A stretch of DNA of 64,000 bases, from the NCBI RefSeq assembly GCF_039528175.1, contig NZ_BAAALH010000002.1, positions 744,001 to 808,000 of the forward strand, given 5' to 3'. This DNA comes from Citricoccus alkalitolerans. GTDB taxonomy: Bacteria; Actinomycetota; Actinomycetes; Actinomycetales; Micrococcaceae. The first letter of the stretch is position 1, and every line of letters begins with the position of its first letter. Under the pieces are notes generated by a model. The model saw nothing but the letters and a program-made list of their open reading frames with translations. It did no database searches and had not been told where the DNA came from. The translations under genes were made by a program, and so were the position numbers. Positions 25,609 to 34,298 of this stretch are shown piece after piece.

Positions 25609-25773
25609 CACGGGATCACCCTAAGCCTTCCGCAGGTCAGCGACTACTGGCAGGCCCCCAGCCTGAGGGTAAGAGCGCTCCACGGCACCGCTGGGCGGGC
25701 ATGATGCTGGTGCGGCCGGAGGTTCCTCCGAGACCGCCTCGCTGACCGGGGTTCTCGCCGGGAACCGGCTACC

Positions 25774-26556
25774 GTGGAGCGAGTGAGCACACACCAGTCA
25801 GCCTCAGAGAACCCCTCCTCCGATCAAACGTCGCCGAGCGATGCGCCGGAGGCTGCCGGGGCACCAGCGGACCACGGGGCCACGGTGGCCTCGATGTTCG
25901 ATGGCATTGCCGGCCGGTATGACCTGATGAACCTCGTGATGACGTGGGGGCAGGAGCCGCGGTTCGTGCGCCGGACCGTGGCGAGGGCCGAGCTGCCTGA
26001 CCGCCCCGTGGTCCTGGACCTCGCCACCGGCACCGGGGACATCGCCCTGGAGGTCCTACGCTCACACTATGGTGCCCAGGTCACTGGCGCCGACTTCGCA
26101 CCCGAGATGATGGAGGTCGGCAGGAAGCGGCCGGGTGGCGGTCAGATCGATTGGGTCGAGGCGGATGCCATGGACCTGCCGTTCGAGGACAACACCTTCG
26201 ACGCCGTCACCCACGGTTACCTGCTGCGCAACGTGGCGGACATCCCCACCACGCTGGCCGAACAGTTCCGGGTGCTCAAGCCCGGCGGCCGCATGGTCGC
26301 GCTGGAGACCTCTCCTGCACCGGACAACATGATCAAGCCGTTCTCCACGGCGTACATCAAGTACGTGGTGCCGCAGATCTCCCGGCTGATCACCCGCACC
26401 CCGGGTGCCTATGAATACCTCTCCGCCACCAGCCGGGGCTTCAAGACCCCTGCCCAGATCCAGGCACTGCTGGAGGAGGCCGGCTTCGAGGGGGTGGGCC
26501 ACGAGACCCATCTATTCGGCACGCTCGCGATCCATTGGGCCACTAAACCTCTCTGA
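25774..26556 (+). CDS. Class I SAM methyltransferase, MenG/UbiE-like (menaquinone biosynthesis)
   Basis: A 260-residue methyltransferase. VVLDLATGTGDIALEVL is the SAM-binding motif I, VTGADFAPEMMEVGRKR motif II, ADAMDLPFEDNTFDAVTHGYLLRNVAD the post-motif, and LKPGGRMVALETS motif III. The overall pattern and ASMFDGIAGRYDLMN start region fit demethylmenaquinone methyltransferase, which makes menaquinone, the quinone of these bacteria. The late part (PFSTAYIKYVVPQISRLI) is also of this type. Start is a GTG at 25774 or 25783 with uncertain choice. No other men genes are seen here, so the assignment is family-level. Confidence 0.72.
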   Translation: MERVSTHQSASENPSSDQTSPSDAPEAAGAPADHGATVASMFDGIAGRYDLMNLVMTWGQEPRFVRRTVARAELPDRPVVLDLATGTGDIALEVLRSHYGAQVTGADFAPEMMEVGRKRPGGGQIDWVEADAMDLPFEDNTFDAVTHGYLLRNVADIPTTLAEQFRVLKPGGRMVALETSPAPDNMIKPFSTAYIKYVVPQISRLITRTPGAYEYLSATSRGFKTPAQIQALLEEAGFEGVGHETHLFGTLAIHWATKPL

Positions 26557-26657
26557 GCAGTACCGCTCGGCACACCAGCCGTTCACCTTCCGCAGTGCCG
26601 GTTCTACGCTGGAAGTACGCCGGTGCTCCGGCATCGGCGGTCCCTTGGAGGAACGCC

Positions 26658-27059
26658 ATGCGAGATGAAGAGATCCGCGAGAACCAGAAGATCCACCTGC
26701 TGGAGAAGGACACGACCGGGTTGTCCCTCGTGTACCGCCTGCTGTGGCGGATCCGCTATGCGGCCAATGATGTCTATGGCCCGGCGAGCCGGCAGGCGGG
26801 ACTGAACCCGCGGGAGGCACTGCGGGTGGAGCGAGCCCAGCGGGTGGCCGCCGCCTACCGGGAGCAGGAGGAGGAGCCGCCGCCAGCGATCCGCCGAGCC
26901 GCCGGTGAGGACGGGGTGACGGAGTCCTGGGAAGCCGCCGGCCAGGGCCACCACGGTCAGCCACCAAAACCCTTCCAGGAGGGTTACCGGTACTTCATGC
27001 TGAAGGACGGCGAGGAACCGCCCGTCATGCGGCCGAACGAGACCGGGGACAACACCTGA
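26658..27059 (+). CDS. Small protein of unknown function with GPASRQ motif (paralogue 1)
   Basis: A 133-residue, very charged cytosolic protein with no recognised domain. Residues 18-67 (from DTTGLSLVYR to the Tyr after ERAQRVAAA) align without gaps with residues 24-73 of the protein encoded just downstream, sharing 23 of 50 residues, including GPASRQ and ERA. The rest (residues 68-133) is Glu/Pro-rich and looks disordered, except YRYFMLKDGEEP at the end. A strong GGAGGAAC ribosome-binding site precedes the ATG. It follows the MenG-like gene by 101 bases. Function unknown; a basic-helical surface suggests nucleic-acid or membrane contact, but that is a guess. Confidence 0.6.
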   Translation: MRDEEIRENQKIHLLEKDTTGLSLVYRLLWRIRYAANDVYGPASRQAGLNPREALRVERAQRVAAAYREQEEEPPPAIRRAAGEDGVTESWEAAGQGHHGQPPKPFQEGYRYFMLKDGEEPPVMRPNETGDNT

Positions 27060-27069
27060 TCCAGATTTC

Positions 27070-27090
27070 AGTTAGCGCCCTAACTAAAAT
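27070..27090 (+). promoter_or_regulatory. Inverted repeat overlapping a promoter, candidate MarR-type operator
   Basis: AGTTAG (27070-27075) and CTAACT (27080-27085) are exact inverted halves around CGCC. A near-consensus -10 hexamer, TAAAAT (27085-27090), begins at the last base of the right half. The promoter would drive the second small GPASRQ-type gene. The region is A/T-rich compared with its surroundings. The nearby MarR genes are candidate regulators; the repeat shape (TTAG..CTAA) fits MarR-type sites. Confidence 0.5.
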
Positions 27091-27144
27091 AGACTGACCT
27101 CGGCCACCGTCACCGTGGTGGGATTCCGAACCAGGGGGAACCTG

Positions 27145-27417
27145 ATGACCGAGCAGAGCCCACAGCACCAGCCGAACACGCCCACACGCCAGAAGGCCTA
27201 CTCGGTGGTGAGGGATAAGACCGGCCTGGGAAAGTGGTTCCGGTTCCAGTGGCGGTTCATCTACATCGCCTCGTGCACGTTCGGCCCGGCCAGCCGCCAG
27301 GGCACGCTGGACCCTCGCAAGCAGCTCCAAAAGGAGCGTGCGGTGAAGCTCCTGCAGGGCTACCAGAGCACTGGTCAGCAGCCGCCCGCCGAGTTGCTGG
27401 CGTTCACCGGCCTCTGA
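27145..27417 (+). CDS. Small protein of unknown function with GPASRQ motif (paralogue 2)
   Basis: A 90-residue basic protein, shorter than its upstream paralogue and without the acidic C-terminal extension. The shared block runs from DKTGLGKWFRFQWRFIYIAS through GPASRQ, LDPRK and ERA; the invariant Trp-Arg and Tyr-x-Ala positions suggest an amphipathic helix. A GGGGGAAC ribosome-binding site precedes the ATG at 27145. The gene has its own predicted promoter with an operator-like inverted repeat, and is convergent with the OhrR-like gene 39 bases beyond. Not recognised as any named family; function unknown. Confidence 0.6.
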   Translation: MTEQSPQHQPNTPTRQKAYSVVRDKTGLGKWFRFQWRFIYIASCTFGPASRQGTLDPRKQLQKERAVKLLQGYQSTGQQPPAELLAFTGL

Positions 27418-27456
27418 TCGCCCGCCGGCCGGACCGTGCATCCGGACCACGCATGA

Positions 27457-27903
27457 TCACGGGTGGACGCGCTGCATCAGCGTTCTCATGAGCCGGTGCA
27501 GGTCCCTTAGCTCGGTCTCGTCCATCTGCAGTCGTTGCATCATCTCCACCGGCACCTGTTCGGCCTGCTGACGCAACGCCCGGCCCTCCTCGGTGAGGGA
27601 CAGGGCGAGGCCGCGGCCGTCGTCGGGATTCTTCGCCCGCTGGACGTAACCCAACGCCTCCAGGCGCTTGGTCAGCGGGGACAGGGTGGCCGGCTCCATA
27701 TGCAGCAACTCCGCCAGATCCTTGAGGGACAGGGGTGCGTGCTGCCAGAGCGCGAGCATCACGAGGTACTGCGGGTGAGTCAGCTTCAACGGCTCGAGCA
27801 CGGGCCGGTAGGCGGCGATCACGCCTCGAGATGCCACGGACAGCGCGAAACAGATCTGACTTTCCAGGGCCAGGGGGTCCGTGATGGGAAGCGGTTCGTC
27901 CAT
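27457..27903 (-). CDS. MarR/OhrR-type transcriptional regulator
   Basis: A 148-residue MarR-fold protein with the N-terminal SQICFALSVASRGVIAAYRP, the signature of OhrR, in which a reactive Cys (here Cys18) senses organic peroxides. The winged helix follows as LTHPQYLVMLALWQH, LSLKDLAELLHMEPATLSPL, the wing RAKNPDDGRGLALSLTEEG, and a C-terminal dimer helix. OhrR normally represses a divergent or adjacent ohr peroxidase gene; none is seen here, so the target may be elsewhere, or the neighbouring GPASRQ gene. The ATG at 27903 was chosen to fit the family length. It is convergent with the small GPASRQ gene. Confidence 0.8.
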   Translation of the reverse strand: MDEPLPITDPLALESQICFALSVASRGVIAAYRPVLEPLKLTHPQYLVMLALWQHAPLSLKDLAELLHMEPATLSPLTKRLEALGYVQRAKNPDDGRGLALSLTEEGRALRQQAEQVPVEMMQRLQMDETELRDLHRLMRTLMQRVHP

Positions 27904-28103
27904 ACCTCTAGGATGCCTGATGGCTCGCGCTGAAGTCCCCGGCCCGCTCCCCGGGCCCCCGTGGCCGGTGGGGTCATGGTTGCCGCCCATCACGGCCATC
28001 GACCATGCCCTGCTGCGAGGGCCGGTACCGCGGGACTGCGCACTGCTGGACTTCCCCGGAACGGACCACCGGGGCATCCTCACCACGGTGGTGGACGAGT
28101 GTG

Positions 28104-28604
28104 TCACCGGGGAAGGGTGGCGGCGGTACCTGAGTCGTCAGACGGGTTGTTCGCGCGGAACAGTTCCGCCATGGCCTCCGCCACGTCCTCGGCCGTGTCC
28201 AGGCCGAGGACGTCGAGGAAGGCCTCGCGGTTGAGGCGGGCGTCCAGCCGGGTCACCTCGTCAGCCAGGGTGCGCCCGTCGGGGGTGAACTCCAGTAGCG
28301 TCACTCGGCGGTCGTCGGGGCAGGCGGCGCGGGAGACGAGCCCGCGCTGGGTCAGCTTGTCCGCGAGCTTGGTGAAGCCACCGGTCGAGAAGGACGCCGC
28401 CCTGGCCAGCGTGGCCATCGGGGCGCGGAGGTCGGGCTGGCGGTGCAGGGTCAGCAGGACCTGGACCTCGGCCTCCGACAGTGAGAACCGTTCGTTGATC
28501 GCCCCGTGGATCCGGCGGTTCGTCGCCTCGAAGCCGTTGATGATGCGGCCCCAGAGCTCGACGGCGTGCTCGTCCCGGGACTCCCCGGCGTTAGCACTGG
28601 CCAT
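28104..28604 (-). CDS. MarR-family transcriptional regulator
   Basis: A 166-residue regulator with a winged helix. RFSLSEAEVQVLLTLHR, LRAPMATLARAASFSTGGFTKLADKL (recognition helix with TGGFTKL), GLVSRAACPDDRRVTLLEFTPDG (wing) and a C-terminal helix are typical. It is divergent from the ABC exporter operon starting at 28774, so this regulator probably controls that operon. ATG 28604 has AAGGGG at suitable spacing, while the GTG at 28610 is too close to it. Ligand is unknown. Confidence 0.85.
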   Translation of the reverse strand: MASANAGESRDEHAVELWGRIINGFEATNRRIHGAINERFSLSEAEVQVLLTLHRQPDLRAPMATLARAASFSTGGFTKLADKLTQRGLVSRAACPDDRRVTLLEFTPDGRTLADEVTRLDARLNREAFLDVLGLDTAEDVAEAMAELFRANNPSDDSGTAATLPR

Positions 28605-28638
28605 GTGCACCCCTTACGATTAGTTTCCAGTACGCTAT

Positions 28639-28654
28639 CTTCCACGGAAGTCAA
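28639..28654. promoter_or_regulatory. Candidate operator between MarR gene and ABC exporter genes
   Basis: CTTCCACGGAAG (28639-28650) is a 12-base near-continuous palindrome, and its right end overlaps TTGACT (minus strand, 28654-28649), a strong -35 element for the MarR gene. TTCCA also occurs a second time at 28625, so two half-sites may be present. This suits autoregulation. Inference from position and symmetry. Confidence 0.4.
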
Positions 28655-28773
28655 AGGCAAGGTGCTCCGCCCCGGCGTGGCTCTCCAGGTCATCCCACAG
28701 GTGGACCCGCCGCGGCCGAGATTCGGAGCCTGGTCCGATGCCGTCAGGGAGTGCCCGGCGGGAGAGTGGAGGC

Positions 28774-29535
28774 ATGATGAATCGACCCTCGCCCCTGCTC
28801 GCCGCCCGCAGCCTGACCAAGGCCTACGGGCCCACCCGCGCCCTCGACGGCGTGGACCTGACCGTGCACGCCGGGGAGTCCGTGGCCATCATGGGTCCCT
28901 CGGGCTCCGGCAAGACCACTCTGATGCACGTGCTCTCTGGGATCCTGTTGCCTGACGCCGGCTCGGTGTCGTTCACCGCGCCCAGTGCCGAGCCGACCGA
29001 GATCACCACCCTCAATGAGGAGGCCCGCGCCCGGCTCCGCCGCGAGCGGCTCGGGTTCGTGTTCCAGGACGGGCTGCTGCTGCCCGAGCTGACCGCCCAG
29101 GAGAACGTGGCCCTCCCGCTGCTGCTCTCCGGAGTGTCCCGCCCCGCCGCCGAGGCCCACGCGGCCCAATGGCTGGCCGCCCTCGGCCTGGACGGCATGC
29201 AGACCCGCCGCCTCGGTGAACTCTCCGGAGGCCAGGCCCAGCGGGTGGCCATCGCCCGCGCCCAGGTGGCCGATCCGCAGGTCGTCTTCGCCGATGAGCC
29301 CACCGGCGCCCTCGACTCCACCACCTCGGCCTCCGTCCTCGGAGCCCTGCTCGACTCCACCGTCGGCCGCGGCCGCACCCTCGTCATGGTCACGCACGAC
29401 CAGGCGACAGCTGACCGCTGCTCCCGCCTCGTACGCGTGCAGGACGGGCGGATCGTGGCCGATTCGGCGGCCGGCGCGACCGGTGCCGACGGACCGGTCG
29501 GCTCGGAGACCCACCGGACGGAGGCCATCCGATGA
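28774..29535 (+). CDS. ABC transporter ATP-binding protein (MacB/LolD-like exporter type)
   Basis: A 253-residue ATPase. Walker A is GPSGSGKTT, the signature LSGGQAQRVAIARAQ, Walker B VVFADEPTGALDS and the H-loop MVTHDQATADR, the pattern of MacB/LolD/FtsE-like ATPases. It is the first gene of an exporter pair, with the FtsX-type permease following; the stop overlaps the permease start by 4 bases (ATGA). ATG 28774 or 28777 may be used. Expression is likely under the divergent MarR regulator. Substrate unknown, probably a drug or peptide. Confidence 0.85.
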   Translation: MMNRPSPLLAARSLTKAYGPTRALDGVDLTVHAGESVAIMGPSGSGKTTLMHVLSGILLPDAGSVSFTAPSAEPTEITTLNEEARARLRRERLGFVFQDGLLLPELTAQENVALPLLLSGVSRPAAEAHAAQWLAALGLDGMQTRRLGELSGGQAQRVAIARAQVADPQVVFADEPTGALDSTTSASVLGALLDSTVGRGRTLVMVTHDQATADRCSRLVRVQDGRIVADSAAGATGADGPVGSETHRTEAIR

Positions 29536-31002
29536 CCACCTCCCCGCACACCCATTCCGAGCCCCGCGTGGGGTCCACTCCGCTGGGCGGCCAGGGCGAG
29601 CCGGGCACGACGCCGGCCGGTCNNNNNNNCCGGTCACCTCGCCGCGGTGCCCGGCCGGCCGCCGTCGGGCACCGGGGGCGGTGGCACCGCCGCCGTGCTG
29701 AAGTTGTTCCTGGGCAAGCTGTTCTCCGACCGCCAGGTCTGGGGGCTGCCGGTCACCGCCTTCGCGATCGTCGGCACGCTGGCCCTGCTCGTGGCCGGCG
29801 GCGCCGCCTCGTTCTGGACGATCGAGGGAGACCTGGCCGGCTTCTATCTGATGCTCTCCGTCTTCGCGCTGATGCTGCTCGTGTTCCCGATGGTCGGCCT
29901 GGCCGGCGCCGCGGCCAAACTGCTCGCCCGGCGCCGTGACGAACGACTGTCCTCCCTGCGCCTGCTGGGTGCCGGGACGGGAACGGTGCGCACTCTGGCC
30001 GTCGTCGAATCCGTGGTGCTGGCCGCGGCCGGGCTGCTGCTCGGCGTGGTCGGCTACCTGGTGTTCATGCCGCTCGTGGGGCTGATCCCGTTCGCGGGGC
30101 GGCCGATCGGGCTGGAGGGGATGTGGCTCGGTACCGGTTGGCTCTTCGCCGTGGTCGGCGCCCTGCTGGTGATGGCCGCCGCGAGCTCGATGGCCGGGTT
30201 GCGGCGGATCGAGATCACCCCGCTGGGGGTGCGCACCCGCCAGGAGGCCTCGAAGGTCCACTGGGTCCGCGTGGTGCTGGCCGTGGCGGGCCTGGCACTG
30301 GCCCAAGTGGTGCTCAATGCCTTCGGGGCAGCGAACATGATGGTGCTGCTGATCGTCATGCTGGTCGGCTTCAGCCTGCCGATGATCGCCCTGCACTTCA
30401 TCGGCCCCTGGCTGGTGGGCGTGGTGACGCGCCGGACCTGGCGCCGCGCGGACACCGCTGAGAAGCTCGTGGCTGCCCGCAACGTGCTCGAATCCCCGCA
30501 GCAGGCCTGGCGGCAGATCGGCGGGCTGGCCGTGACCGTGTACATCGGTGTGGTCGGGGGAGCGGGCATGGGACTGGCCGACTCTGTCTCGGCCGACGGC
30601 ATGCGGACTGAGGACCTGATGCTGGTGGCCGACCTGCGTACCGGGGTGCTGCTGACCATGCTCATCGCCTTCGTGCTGACCGCCTGCTCCGTGGGCATCA
30701 CCCAGGCCGCGCAGGTGCTCGACCGCGCGGACATGTACCGGGGCCTGGGCCGGCTCGGCATGACGGAGTCGAGCATGGAGGCCATCCGCCGGCGTTCGGT
30801 GATGGGGCCCTTGTGGATCGTGCTGGTGTTCACCCTGGTGGCCGCTGTGGTGACGACCCTGCCCGTGATCGGTGCCGCCGTGATCTTCAGCCCCCTCTCC
30901 ATGGGCCTCGTGGCGGCCGTGCTGGTGCTCGGCGTGGTGCTCGTCCGCCTGGGCGTCACCGCCTCCCGGCCCACGCTGCGCGGGGTGCTGGCGGAGGGCT
31001 GA
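29532..31002 (+). CDS. FtsX-family ABC exporter permease, interrupted by an assembly gap
   Basis: The start codon overlaps the ATPase stop as ATGA and codes for a polar N-terminus (about 30 residues). A run of seven N at 29623-29629 shifts the frame: after the gap the protein continues in another frame from about 29632 (GHLAAVPGR) to the stop. The defined bases flanking the gap add up to a multiple of three, so a true gap length divisible by three restores one reading frame. The rest has about ten membrane helices with FtsX-like domains near both ends (ALMLLVFPMVGLAGAAAKLLARRRDERL and VLLTMLIAFVLTACSVGITQAAQVL). Size without the gap is about 488 residues. Confidence 0.75.
29623..29629. other. 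Run of seven undetermined bases (assembly gap)
   Basis: Seven N interrupt the permease coding sequence. The number is probably a placeholder rather than a measured length, since a length divisible by three is needed to keep the frame. The surrounding sequence is extremely GC-rich and contains GCCGGCC-type repeats, which often fail in sequencing. Confidence 0.95.
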
Positions 31003-31109
31003 CGCCCCTGAGCTGCGCTCGCCTGACGCTGTTCGGAACGGCCGTGGCGCAGGTCAGAGAGGCCGCGGTGACGAGATCGTCCCACACAGGGCCGAGGCGG
31101 GTGAGTGCG

Positions 31110-34100
31110 TCAGCGCTGGGTGTTGTCGTAGCGCTGGAGGAAGGCGGAGATCTCGCCGCGGGTGACGGGGTCGGCTGCGTTGAAGTGGCCGTGGGTGTCA
31201 CCGATGGTGATGCCCTGGGAGGCCAGCCAGGTGATGGCTTCGTAGTGGTGGTTGGTGGTGGGCAGGTCATCGAAGGGGCTGGTCTGGGGTGCGTTGTGTT
31301 CCGGGGTGGCCAGTCGGTAGAGGAAGGTGGCGAACTCTCCGCGGGTCACGGGGCGGTGGGGTTGGAAGGTGCCGTTCTGATAGCCGAGGGTGATCTGCTC
31401 GGTGGCGGCCCAGGTGATGGCCTCGTAGTGGTTGCTGCCAGGGTTGAGGTCGTCGAAGGGGCTGGTGTCGGGGGCGGTGAAGTCGGGCTTGATGTAGCGG
31501 TGGAGGAAGGCGGTGGTCTCGGCGCGGGTGACGTCGTTGCCCTTGCGGAAGGTGCCGTCGGTGTAGCCGGTGGAGATGCCGTGGGTTGCCATCCACTGGA
31601 CAGGGGCGTAGAACGCCGAGCCGGGCGCATTGTCCGAGAACACCAGGGCGGCCCCGGGTGTCACCCCGGGCGACACGGCACCGGCGGAACTGCCCACCAC
31701 GTTCGCTGCACTCACCGAGAAGGAATACTCCTCTCCGTTGGTGAGCCCCTCAATGGTGCACATCGTGGCGGACGTGGTGCATATCGCTGCGCCGTCGGCG
31801 TTCCGCACCGTGTAGGTGACGTCCGGCAGAGGTGAGGCCGATGCCGGCCAGGAGAGCAGGACGGCGCCGTCTGCGGCCGCCGCCTCGACGTGGTCCGGTT
31901 CCGAAGGATTGGTCAGCTCGTGGTCGCCTCCGTCGAGTCCGAGGGTGACGGTGTCCTCGCCGCGGGCCAAGGTCAGTTCGGTCTCGCCATCCGTGGCCAC
32001 TCGAACCGTGCCCGGAGCGGACCGGTCCAGCTGCGCCCGATCCAGATCAACCGCCATGGTCGCCACGTTCTCGGCGTTCAGGTCGACTTCGTTGCGCGGG
32101 GCCCTGTCCCCCTGGGCGACACGCTGTTGCTCCCGCACATTGACGGTCCATCCGTCGATGGTCTGCATCGTATCGGTGTGGACCGGTGCGAACTCGGTGG
32201 TGTCCAGCACTCCCGAGGTCGCAGTGGCCCGGCTCCACCGCGCTGAATCATCGCGGGGGTCGAGTCCGGTGAGCCAGTAGGCACCGTCCGTCTCCAGGCC
32301 CAGATCCGGGCGGTCATCGCCCGGTTCCCAGCGGTAGACGATGTCCGCCGGGTCGGTGGTCCGGGTCATTCCGGACAGGTACCGGGCCGCGTCCGACCAT
32401 CCGAGCCAGCCGAACGCACCATGGTCGGCACCCTCGTAGTAGTTGGCCTGATAGGGCACACCGGCGTCTTCCAGCTCGGCGTCCCATACCCGTGTGTTGG
32501 CCAAGGCGATGTCCTCGCTACCCGAATCGATGAAGGTGTTCACGTGGCCAAGGTTCTCCACCCGCCCGGGAGCTCCTTCACGGTCGCGCTGGCCCGCGGC
32601 GTTGTAGTAGCCCGCACCGGAGGCGATGACCGCACCGGCGAACACGTCGGGATAGTTGGTCAGCAGTCGAGTTGACCCCACTCCACCCATGGAATGGCCG
32701 CCGACGACCGTGGATTCGCTGTCGAGGGTGAAGGTTTCCGCGGTTCGGTTCCACACTTCCCAGACGTCCAGTTCTGCGTGGTTGATGTACCAGGTGGACA
32801 ATCCTCGGCCGAGCGGGGAGACGCAGATAGATCCCCGCTCCTCACACATCGGACCGTAGAGCTCGTCCTTGCGGCTGCCGAGGAAGGCGTTGTGATTCGA
32901 GTCGCCACCGTGCAGCAGGATGGTGAGCGGGGCGGGCTCGTCGGCGGAGTACGTCGTCGGAACATAGACCGTGTAGGGCTGGACACGGCCCCAGAAGCTG
33001 GCCGGGAGCAGCCCTGGTCCCGGACTCTTGCGCGCCTCCGCGTCCATGCCCTGTGCCAATTCAACTGAGGAGACGAACCATCGGGTCGAGTACCCGGTCG
33101 GTGCCGCCTCCGCCGTGGACTCGCGAGCGTCGATGGCGCTCCAGTCGAGGTCGAGCGCGAAGTCGGACAGGTCCCCGTCGGCCAGCAGTTCGGACTGCCT
33201 GCCGTTGTTCCAGTGCGTGGCGGCGCTGGAGTAGTCGCCGACCAGGTGCGGCTCGTCCTCCATGTCTCGGAAGGAGGCGTTGTAGATCCGGGTCCCCTCA
33301 CCGGACTGCGGTGCGGGGGCGAATGCCGTACCGGTGGAATCCGCGAGTCCCGACGCCAATCGGGTCGTCCAGGAGCCATCGGCGGGGAGCACGTCCCTCG
33401 GTACCGCGACGACGAAGGACCTCGCGTCCGCGTCCACCGTGATCTGGCCGCCCTCGGACACGACGTCGATCTCCTCGCCGGACTGCAGATCCGTGACCCA
33501 CGCGCCGCGAGATGACACCACGAGAGACGTGTCGATTCCGGGGGAGCTCGCTCCGGCAGCGGCCGGCCAGTCCTCCACTCCTGTGGTGGTGTCCCGGTCC
33601 GTATCGAAGGTCCAGGCAGCGATGGGCACCTCGGGGTCAATCAGGGTGTTCCAGTCGATGCGCCAGTACGTGAACGAGTCGTCCGCCGCGATGGCGGCTC
33701 GGAAGATGTCTGCACCGTTGGATCCGGTTGACTCTGGATCGTCGTAGGTGAAGTTACCGGTACCGGTGTCGTCATAGAGCCAATCGGTCCACAGGTAGGC
33801 GCCGTCGTCATAGCGGCCCGTCCCCGATGTCCGTGCGAAGGTTTCGGAGAAGTCCCATCCGGAGGCTTTCGGGAGAGTCGGCTCTGGTGCCAAGGCGGCG
33901 TCCGGAACACCGTTGGGCAGGCCCGTGCCGCCGGGCGCCGTAGGCCGCTCCAGGGGTGCCGTCGGGTTCGCGGGACCGGATGCGGCGACGGCGGGCAACG
34001 CCGCCAGTGGTGTCACCGTGAGGGCCGCAGCCGCGGTGGTTGCGACGATGACTCGCTGCCGCGATGTCGTGTGCCGACGTGTGGGTGCCTGGGACCGGTG

Positions 34101-34115
34101 TACGGGCGGGATCAT
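31110..34115 (-). CDS. Secreted esterase with fibronectin III and SLH-type repeats
   Basis: A 1001-residue secreted protein. Residues 1-45 hold a signal peptide (Arg-rich start, then VIVATTAAAALTVTPLAALP). Residues about 60-360 form a beta-rich region resembling sugar-binding or DOMON-like modules (tentative). An esterase domain follows (PYTVYVPTTYSADEPAPLTI, LLHGG oxyanion loop, nucleophile GHSMGG with Ser475, then GADHGAFGW with the likely His), like the PHB depolymerase/feruloyl esterase branch. A fibronectin III-like module lies near 735-820. Residues 825-1001 contain three SLH-type repeats (VTRAETTAFLHRY, VTRGEFATFLYRL, VTRGEISAFLQRY), which anchor proteins to cell-wall polymers. ATG 34115 has AGGAG eight bases upstream. 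Substrate unknown. Confidence 0.82.
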   Translation of the reverse strand: MIPPVHRSQAPTRRHTTSRQRVIVATTAAAALTVTPLAALPAVAASGPANPTAPLERPTAPGGTGLPNGVPDAALAPEPTLPKASGWDFSETFARTSGTGRYDDGAYLWTDWLYDDTGTGNFTYDDPESTGSNGADIFRAAIAADDSFTYWRIDWNTLIDPEVPIAAWTFDTDRDTTTGVEDWPAAAGASSPGIDTSLVVSSRGAWVTDLQSGEEIDVVSEGGQITVDADARSFVVAVPRDVLPADGSWTTRLASGLADSTGTAFAPAPQSGEGTRIYNASFRDMEDEPHLVGDYSSAATHWNNGRQSELLADGDLSDFALDLDWSAIDARESTAEAAPTGYSTRWFVSSVELAQGMDAEARKSPGPGLLPASFWGRVQPYTVYVPTTYSADEPAPLTILLHGGDSNHNAFLGSRKDELYGPMCEERGSICVSPLGRGLSTWYINHAELDVWEVWNRTAETFTLDSESTVVGGHSMGGVGSTRLLTNYPDVFAGAVIASGAGYYNAAGQRDREGAPGRVENLGHVNTFIDSGSEDIALANTRVWDAELEDAGVPYQANYYEGADHGAFGWLGWSDAARYLSGMTRTTDPADIVYRWEPGDDRPDLGLETDGAYWLTGLDPRDDSARWSRATATSGVLDTTEFAPVHTDTMQTIDGWTVNVREQQRVAQGDRAPRNEVDLNAENVATMAVDLDRAQLDRSAPGTVRVATDGETELTLARGEDTVTLGLDGGDHELTNPSEPDHVEAAAADGAVLLSWPASASPLPDVTYTVRNADGAAICTTSATMCTIEGLTNGEEYSFSVSAANVVGSSAGAVSPGVTPGAALVFSDNAPGSAFYAPVQWMATHGISTGYTDGTFRKGNDVTRAETTAFLHRYIKPDFTAPDTSPFDDLNPGSNHYEAITWAATEQITLGYQNGTFQPHRPVTRGEFATFLYRLATPEHNAPQTSPFDDLPTTNHHYEAITWLASQGITIGDTHGHFNAADPVTRGEISAFLQRYDNTQR

Positions 34116-34248
34116 CGCGGCTTCTCCTCGGGGTGAGACCGATAGGGATATCAAGTAGCATGAGATTCTGCATCGGGACGCTATTCGTTGAGTGTCAGCG
34201 CGTCAATGGTCGACTGGCGCGCGCAGCACGGGGCCGCATTGCCATGGG

Positions 34249-34288
34249 TATCGTTTAACGATAGGTTGTCATCGATACGCAATCGATG
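34249..34288 (+). promoter_or_regulatory. Two palindromic sites in front of the DUF2975/HTH operon
   Basis: Site one is TATCGTTTAACGATA (34249-34263), seven-base arms around one T. Site two is CATCGAT (34270-34276) and ATCGATG (34282-34288) around five bases. Both lie 11-50 bases before the TTG start at 34299, and the second touches the ribosome-binding site. A TTGCCA-17-TAGGTT promoter (34239-34267) would contain site one in its spacer. Binding by the operon's own HTH protein is the simplest reading, unproven. The region also lies upstream of the divergent SLH esterase. Confidence 0.5.
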
Positions 34289-34298
34289 GAGGTCCCTT

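Noticed and set aside
25747..25769. Imperfect inverted repeat CCGGGGTTC and GAACCGG before the MenG-like gene
   Set aside because: Only five bases pair well and the region is so GC-rich that such matches are expected by chance.
28744..30396. Long minus-strand open frame (about 550 codons) over the ABC exporter genes
   Set aside because: It crosses the run of N and is His/Gln/Gly-rich, typical of an antisense frame in high-GC DNA. The plus strand has good ABC motifs.
34188..34298. Earlier TTG start of the DUF2975 gene
   Set aside because: The extra 37 residues are not membrane or family-like, and the added codons run through the two palindromes. TTG 34299 has a strong GGAGG ribosome-binding site.
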